The position numbers and the translations under genes are program-made. Positions 60,031-64,000 of a DNA stretch of 64,000 bases are shown here, one piece after another. Below the pieces are notes generated by a model. That model saw only the letters and a list, made by a program, of their open reading frames with translations, had not been told where the DNA came from and made no database searches. The stretch's first letter is position 1. The number at the start of each line of letters is the position of its first letter. The stretch covers positions 1 through 64,000 of the forward strand of contig JAYGHB010000011.1 in assembly GCA_034931985.1 (NCBI GenBank), read 5' to 3'. This stretch comes from Halotia wernerae. Lineage in GTDB: Bacteria; Cyanobacteriota; Cyanobacteriia; Cyanobacteriales; Nostocaceae.

Positions 60031-60366
60031 ATGTCAGACACAAGCAAGCGTGGCTTTGCTTCTATGGATGAAGATAAGCAGCGTGAAATTGCCAGCAAGG
60101 GTAGAAATGCTGCCCATGAGAAGGGTACAGCCCACGAATTTACATCCGAGGAAGCCCGTGAAGCTGGGCATAAGGGTGGTGAAACTGTCAGCCAAGATAG
60201 AGAACACATGGCTGAAATCGGTCGTGAGGGCGGTAAGAGTTCCCATCGTAGGGGCGGTAGTCAAGATAATTATGATGCCGATGATGAACAAAAGGGTACT
60301 CGTGGTGGTACACCAGAACAACATGCTGAGGCAGGACGGCAAAGCCACAAGAACAAGAACAAATAA
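60031..60366 (+). CDS. KGG-motif stress protein
   Basis: 111 residues, very hydrophilic, with repeated glycine/KGG-type motifs (RGFASMDEDKQREIASKGR, REAGHKGGETVSQ, EIGREGGKSSHRRGG, GTPEQHAEAGRQS). Same class as conidiation-10/stress-induced KGG proteins (YciG, GsiB). Expected to be intrinsically disordered and induced by desiccation or osmotic stress. RBS AAGGAG 8 bp upstream. Followed by a hairpin terminator. Confidence 0.88.
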   Translation: MSDTSKRGFASMDEDKQREIASKGRNAAHEKGTAHEFTSEEAREAGHKGGETVSQDREHMAEIGREGGKSSHRRGGSQDNYDADDEQKGTRGGTPEQHAEAGRQSHKNKNK

Positions 60367-60441
60367 GCTAATCGAGTTATCGATTAGTTCTGTTTTTGAA
60401 TATTAAAATTAAAAGCCAATTGTGAATCCATCTACTATCTT

Positions 60442-60489
60442 AATACCCCTCTTTCAAGGAATATTTCTAGTTTTTGGAAGAGAGGTATT
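60442..60489. terminator. Imperfect hairpin between convergent genes
   Basis: 16-bp arms (AATACCCCTCTTTCAA / TTGGAAGAGAGGTATT) with two mismatches and a 16-base loop, between the KGG gene and the convergent hypothetical gene. Confidence 0.55.
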
Positions 60490-60533
60490 ATTTATAGATG
60501 GTGCTTTTTTATGTTGTGCTTCTGACTTAAAAA

Positions 60534-60794
60534 TCACCACTTCAGATATGACGCTTCAATTCCCTGTTCTCGTCTAATTTTGCTATCTGTTTCAAACCAA
60601 GCAATTACTTGTTGTGCTGTTAGGTCTTCAATAGCAACACCATACTCTTGGGCAATATACTTTAAAAGTTTGAGTGATGAAATAGTCAATCTTGTTAAAA
60701 ATTTTTCTGGAGAAGACAATAAAGCAGCATCTACTTTGGCTGATTCTTCTAAGGTTAAAAATTGTGTTGAAGGTTGCTGTGGCTGTACATCCAT
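60534..60794 (-). CDS. Conserved hypothetical protein
   Basis: 86 residues, helical: FLTLEESAKVDAALLSSPEK, LTISSLKLLKYIAQEYGVAI, EDLTAQQVIAWFETDSKIRR. Soluble and acidic. I take it to be a small cyanobacterial conserved protein but know no function. Alone on its strand. Confidence 0.65.
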   Translation of the reverse strand: MDVQPQQPSTQFLTLEESAKVDAALLSSPEKFLTRLTISSLKLLKYIAQEYGVAIEDLTAQQVIAWFETDSKIRREQGIEASYLKW

Positions 60795-60924
60795 AGATTG
60801 AAACTCAACTTAATTTAAAATTCCTGATGCACAATCGATAATAATTAATTGGTAAAGCCCTTTACTACTGAGTTATTATCCATGACCTAAACTAGATATG
60901 AAAATTAATTTATCCATGAGACTT

Positions 60925-61644
60925 TTACTTTCGAGCTTCCACCAAATAACCACAACGATGTTCGCCATTGATCAGCCAGTGGGTGCGCTCAACTGTACAA
61001 TCTGGTAAAACAGCAGCAAACATTTCTAATTCGTGGCCGCAGATGCTAGGGAATGACTCGGCAACATTAGAAATCGCACAGTTATGTTCCATGAAGATAA
61101 ACTTATCTCCTGCTGAGGAACCATTTGAGTCTACAGGATGATACTCTGCCATGAAGCCTTCAGCTTTCCTAAATTCCACTAACTTGGCTACACGTTCTTG
61201 CAGAGAACCACTGCCTAAATGTTCGTGGTATTCTTGGGCTTTGCGCTCCCACTGTTTTTGTAAAATTGAACTAACTTGTTCATATCCCACGGTTTCGGCT
61301 AAAGTATCTAGCAGAGAAACAGCAAAATCGCCATAGCGATCGCTTTGAAAATCATTCCTCCGGTGGATGCGATCGCGTCCTTGACGACTCAATTGATAAA
61401 CATGCTGCGGTCGCCCCATTCCCCGAACTTCACCCCCCTGGGAGTCAGCATTTTGAGGACTCTGTGCCTGTACGATTGACGAATACAAAACAAGCTCCTG
61501 TGCCTCCAAATCTTTGAGATGACGACGAATCGCTTGGGGACTAACATCTAAAACAGCAGCTAGCTCAAAAGCCGTTGCTTGCGAGTGTTTCAGCAGGTAT
61601 TCTAGGATATCTTGCTTGGTTGAGGACTGGTGAGTAGTCGCCAT
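60925..61644 (-). CDS. sufR: SufR, Fe-S-sensing repressor of the suf operon
   Basis: 239 residues. N-terminal winged helix (STKQDILEYLLKHSQATAFE; VSPQAIRRHLKDLEAQ); C-terminal domain with Cys189, Cys202, Cys216 and Cys231 spaced C-x12-C-x13-C-x14-C, the cluster-ligand pattern of cyanobacterial SufR. With a cluster bound, SufR represses sufBCDS and itself. Divergent from sufB with two operators between. A REP-like palindrome abuts the start codon and its end (AGAGAAG) is at the RBS position. Confidence 0.95.
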   Translation of the reverse strand: MATTHQSSTKQDILEYLLKHSQATAFELAAVLDVSPQAIRRHLKDLEAQELVLYSSIVQAQSPQNADSQGGEVRGMGRPQHVYQLSRQGRDRIHRRNDFQSDRYGDFAVSLLDTLAETVGYEQVSSILQKQWERKAQEYHEHLGSGSLQERVAKLVEFRKAEGFMAEYHPVDSNGSSAGDKFIFMEHNCAISNVAESFPSICGHELEMFAAVLPDCTVERTHWLINGEHRCGYLVEARK

Positions 61645-61645
61645 C

Positions 61646-61675
61646 TTCTCTACGAGACGTTTCGCGAACGCCCCA
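61646..61675 (-). repeat. REP-like unit in the sufR leader
   Basis: CTCTACGAGACGTTTCGCGAACGCC (read in two parts) begins 2 bp from the sufR ATG. It matches the TCTCTACGAGACGCTGCGCG repeats at 48640-48715 with small changes. In sufR mRNA it would be the last 30 bases before the start. Confidence 0.7.
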
Positions 61676-61702
61676 AAAATTTTTCAGAAAAATTGACTTT
61701 AA

Positions 61703-61716
61703 CAACATTGTTGTTG
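61703..61716. promoter_or_regulatory. SufR operator 1 (CAAC-N6-GTTG)
   Basis: CAAC, ATTGTT, GTTG: exact match to the inverted repeat bound by SufR in Synechocystis. About 57 bp upstream of the sufR start on the sufR side. Confidence 0.85.
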
Positions 61717-61747
61717 TTAATTTAGCGTAAAATGAAGATAAGTTAAA

Positions 61748-61761
61748 CAACATAGTTGTTG
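61748..61761. promoter_or_regulatory. SufR operator 2 (CAAC-N6-GTTG)
   Basis: CAAC, ATAGTT, GTTG: second exact match, 45 bp from the first (centre to centre). On the sufB side, 160 bp before the sufB ATG. Confidence 0.85.
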
Positions 61762-61920
61762 TTTTACTCTCCATCCTTATTCTAACAGCCGTGTAACCAC
61801 TCGGTCATGCGAATTGGGAATCGGCTAAATATCAGCCCGTCTTCCATCCTTAAGAGGCAGACTTTTTCCCGTTATAACGACTGCCGTAGAGAACTAACCG
61901 AACACGAGAGATTATTACTG

Positions 61921-63360
61921 ATGAGTGCCACCGTCAAAACCTTAGTCAACCAACCCTACAAGTATGGCTTTATCACTGACATTGAAGCCGATACTATTCC
62001 GCGTGGACTAAACGAGGATGTTGTCCGCTTGATTTCTGCCAAGAAGAACGAGCCGCAGTTCATGCTGGACTTTCGCCTGAAAGCTTATCGTCAGTGGCAA
62101 AAAATGACGGAACCAACTTGGCCTAACGTCAAGTATCCGCCTATAAATTATCAGGATATTATCTACTATTCAGCTCCGAAAAAAAAGCCACAAAAGCTGA
62201 ATAGCTTAGATGAAGTCGATCCTACCCTCTTAGAAACTTTCGAGAAGCTAGGCATTTCTCTTTCTGAACAAAAGCGCCTAGCCAACGTCGCCGTTGATGC
62301 AATTTTCGATAGCGTTTCCGTCGCCACTACATTTAAGGAAAAGCTAGCCGAAGACGGCGTGATTTTCTGCTCGATTTCTGAAGCTTTACAAGAACACCCA
62401 GAATTAATCAAAAAATATCTGGGTAGCGTTGTTCCTGTAGCAGACAACTACTTTGCAGCCTTGAACGCTGCTGTATTTAGCGATGGTTCCTTTGTCTACA
62501 TTCCTAAAGGCGTTAAATGCCCAATGGAATTATCTACTTATTTCCGCATTAACTCTGGTGATACAGGACAATTTGAACGAACTTTAATTGTCGCCGAAGA
62601 AGGTAGCTATGTTTCCTACCTAGAAGGTTGTACCGCGCCCATGTACGACAGCAACCAACTACACGCCGCTGTTGTGGAACTTGTCGCCCTAGATAACGCC
62701 GAAATTAAATACTCCACCGTCCAAAACTGGTACGCCGGCGATGAAAATGGTAAAGGTGGTATTTACAACTTCGTCACCAAACGCGGTTTGTGTAAAGGTG
62801 TCAATTCCAAAATTTCCTGGACTCAAGTAGAAACTGGTTCAGCGATTACTTGGAAGTACCCTAGCTGTGTTTTGGTGGGTGATAATTCTGTGGGTGAATT
62901 TTACTCGGTAGCGCTAACAAATAATATGCAGCAAGCCGATACTGGTACCAAGATGTTTCACATTGGTAAAAATACCCGCAGCACGATTATCTCGAAAGGA
63001 ATCTCCGCAGGTCAATCTAATAATAGCTACCGGGGTTTGGTGAAAGTTAATCCTACAGCGAAAGGGGCAAGAAATTATTCTCAGTGCGACTCAATGTTAA
63101 TTGGGGATAATGCCCATGCGAATACTTTCCCTTATATCCAAGTGCAGAATAATACTGCCAAAGTAGAGCATGAAGCTTCTACTTCTAAGATTGGGGAAGA
63201 TCAGCTATTTTACTTCGCCCAACGAGGCATTTCAGCAGAAGATGCCATTTCAATGATGATTAGCGGCTTCTGCAAAGATGTTTTTAATCAGCTGCCGATG
63301 GAATTTGCTGTGGAAGCTGATAAACTATTGAGCCTGAAGTTGGAAGGTAGTGTTGGGTAA
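61921..63360 (+). CDS. sufB: SufB, Fe-S cluster assembly scaffold
   Basis: 479 residues from the ATG at 61921 (MSATVKTLVNQPYKYGF); the frame is open back to 61807 but the extra residues are not SufB-like. SufB hallmarks: SDGSFVYIPKGVKCPMELST, SYLEGCTAPMYD with the scaffold cysteine, RSTIISKGISAG, and the C-terminal ISAEDAISMMISGFCKD. With SufC and SufD it forms the scaffold that builds [4Fe-4S] clusters. First gene of sufBC(DS), under SufR. Confidence 0.96.
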   Translation: MSATVKTLVNQPYKYGFITDIEADTIPRGLNEDVVRLISAKKNEPQFMLDFRLKAYRQWQKMTEPTWPNVKYPPINYQDIIYYSAPKKKPQKLNSLDEVDPTLLETFEKLGISLSEQKRLANVAVDAIFDSVSVATTFKEKLAEDGVIFCSISEALQEHPELIKKYLGSVVPVADNYFAALNAAVFSDGSFVYIPKGVKCPMELSTYFRINSGDTGQFERTLIVAEEGSYVSYLEGCTAPMYDSNQLHAAVVELVALDNAEIKYSTVQNWYAGDENGKGGIYNFVTKRGLCKGVNSKISWTQVETGSAITWKYPSCVLVGDNSVGEFYSVALTNNMQQADTGTKMFHIGKNTRSTIISKGISAGQSNNSYRGLVKVNPTAKGARNYSQCDSMLIGDNAHANTFPYIQVQNNTAKVEHEASTSKIGEDQLFYFAQRGISAEDAISMMISGFCKDVFNQLPMEFAVEADKLLSLKLEGSVG

Positions 63361-63552
63361 TGTTGAAGGTTTACCTTTATAAAGGGCAGTCCGCTCAAGT
63401 CGGGAAACCCGCCCGCCCACGCTGCTACCCTCGTCTTAGTGCCTTTGTGGTGAAGTGAACCACAAAGACGAGCCAGCGACGTGCGGAGGTTCCCTCCGTT
63501 GAGGCGACTGGCGTACTAAGGCACTAAGAAAGAAGACAAGAAGAGAGAGAAC
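63361..63552. repeat. 192-bp repeat mosaic between sufB and sufC
   Basis: Non-coding insert in the operon. Contains the palindrome CGGAGGTTCCCTCCG (about 63484-63498, also in copy B of the CTAGTAC element) and a long inverted pair CTTAGTGCCTTTGTGG ... ACTAAGGCACTAAG, with a second stem around GTGGTGAAGTGAACCAC. It can fold into one or more strong hairpins between two cotranscribed genes. Confidence 0.7.
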
Positions 63553-64000
63553 ATGATTATCGAAAATAGTGAAGTTGTACTGTCAGTTAAGGATTTGACA
63601 GCTACAGTTGATGACGCGCTGATTCTAAAAGGTTTAAATCTAGAGGTTCGCTCTGGTGAAATCCATGCGATTATGGGGCCGAATGGTTCTGGTAAGAGTA
63701 CCTTTTCTAAGGTGTTGGCGGGACATCCAGCTTATGAAGTAACTGGCGGTGAGGTGATTTTCCAAGGGCAAAATCTGCTGGAAATGGAACCAGAAGAACG
63801 AGCCAGAAGTGGGGTATTTTTGGCGTTTCAATATCCCCTAGAAATTCCAGGTGTGAGCAATTTGGATTTCTTGCGAGTAGCATACAATTCTCGTCGCAAA
63901 TCACAGGGTTTAGAAGAAGTGGATGCCTTTGATTTTGACGATTTGATTGAGGAAAAGCTGGAAGTGGTGAAGATGAATCCTGCTTTTCTCAGTCGGAGTT
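63553..64000 (+). CDS. sufC: SufC, Fe-S assembly ATPase (partial)
   Basis: The window ends inside this gene; 149 codons are visible from the ATG at 63553 (MIIENSEVVLSVKDLTATVD). Walker A GPNGSGKST at about 41-49; Q-loop VFLAFQYPLEIPGVSNLDF at about 94-112, typical of SufC. ABC-type ATPase that drives SufB-SufD rearrangement. Signature, Walker B and the C-terminus lie beyond the window. Confidence 0.95.
   Translation, partial: MIIENSEVVLSVKDLTATVDDALILKGLNLEVRSGEIHAIMGPNGSGKSTFSKVLAGHPAYEVTGGEVIFQGQNLLEMEPEERARSGVFLAFQYPLEIPGVSNLDFLRVAYNSRRKSQGLEEVDAFDFDDLIEEKLEVVKMNPAFLSRS

Noticed and set aside
61807..61920. Longer SufB start
   Set aside because: The added 38 residues are unlike SufB; MSATVKTLVNQPYKYGF is the conserved start.

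Overview
The window reads as chromosomal DNA of a filamentous, probably heterocyst-forming cyanobacterium (Nostoc/Anabaena/Calothrix-like). Evidence seen in the sequence: very many GCGATCGC (HIP1) octamers, heptamer tandem repeats and REP-like palindromes typical of Nostocales, an NDH-1 NdhD subunit, a divergent sufR/sufBC locus, a CYP110-like P450, a HetZ-family protein and a DUF751 (Ycf33-like)/rbfA pair. No rRNA, convincing tRNA or CRISPR array was found.

Layout. 0-7 kb: P450 divergent from a phosphoketolase/transketolase-like enzyme, then an ABC exporter (ATPase, a truncated permease copy, an intact permease). 7-15 kb: a repeat-rich spacer, a beta-helix protein with six SLH modules, a BrnT-type toxin with a short partner, UPF0175, an SDR and ndhD. 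15.1-19.4 kb: a gene graveyard holding an intact DUF433/DUF5615 pair and an intact brnT/brnA pair among two hicB relics, a broken ParD/ParE pair, a LapA gene with a duplicated scrap, and a phosphoglucomutase relic. Two relics carry small transposon-like inserts with readable target duplications. 19.4-36 kb: mostly core genes (PD-(D/E)XK nuclease, transglutaminase-like protein, P2A ATPase, recF, mgtC-like, PEP-synthase-like protein with an altered ATP-binding motif, rbfA, YciO, larC), plus a Dam-like methylase convergent with a small PD-(D/E)XK protein, which looks like a compact restriction-modification unit.

36-46.6 kb is the main accessory block. It has relics of a nucleotidyltransferase and of HsdM, a Uma2 protein, and one nine-gene minus-strand operon encoding a type IV secretion/mating-pair apparatus: VirB2/TrbC-, VirB3/TrbD-, VirB4-, VirB5/TrbJ-, VirB6/TrbL-like proteins, two tandem VirB8-like paralogues, VirB10/TrbI, and a terminal protein I do not recognise. 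No relaxase, coupling protein or VirB11 is in the window. A TA-flanked mini-element sits inside the operon.

46.6-64 kb: a gene-poor kilobase, a 2Fe-2S protein, a PadR regulator with a cystine-lyase-like enzyme, an SDR, a phospholipase D/cardiolipin-synthase protein, a peptidoglycan-binding/HEAT protein, a DMT exporter, small stress and membrane proteins, a PEBP lipoprotein, a glycosyltransferase, and the sufR-sufB-sufC locus. The latter has two exact CAAC-N6-GTTG operators, and sufC runs off the end.

Across the window I recognise two families of short transposon-like elements (CTAGTAC-ended, three copies; GGACTTACGC-ended, two copies), two singletons with target duplications, several REP-type palindromes and heptamer tracts. 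Homology calls come from motif recognition by eye; no database search was run.
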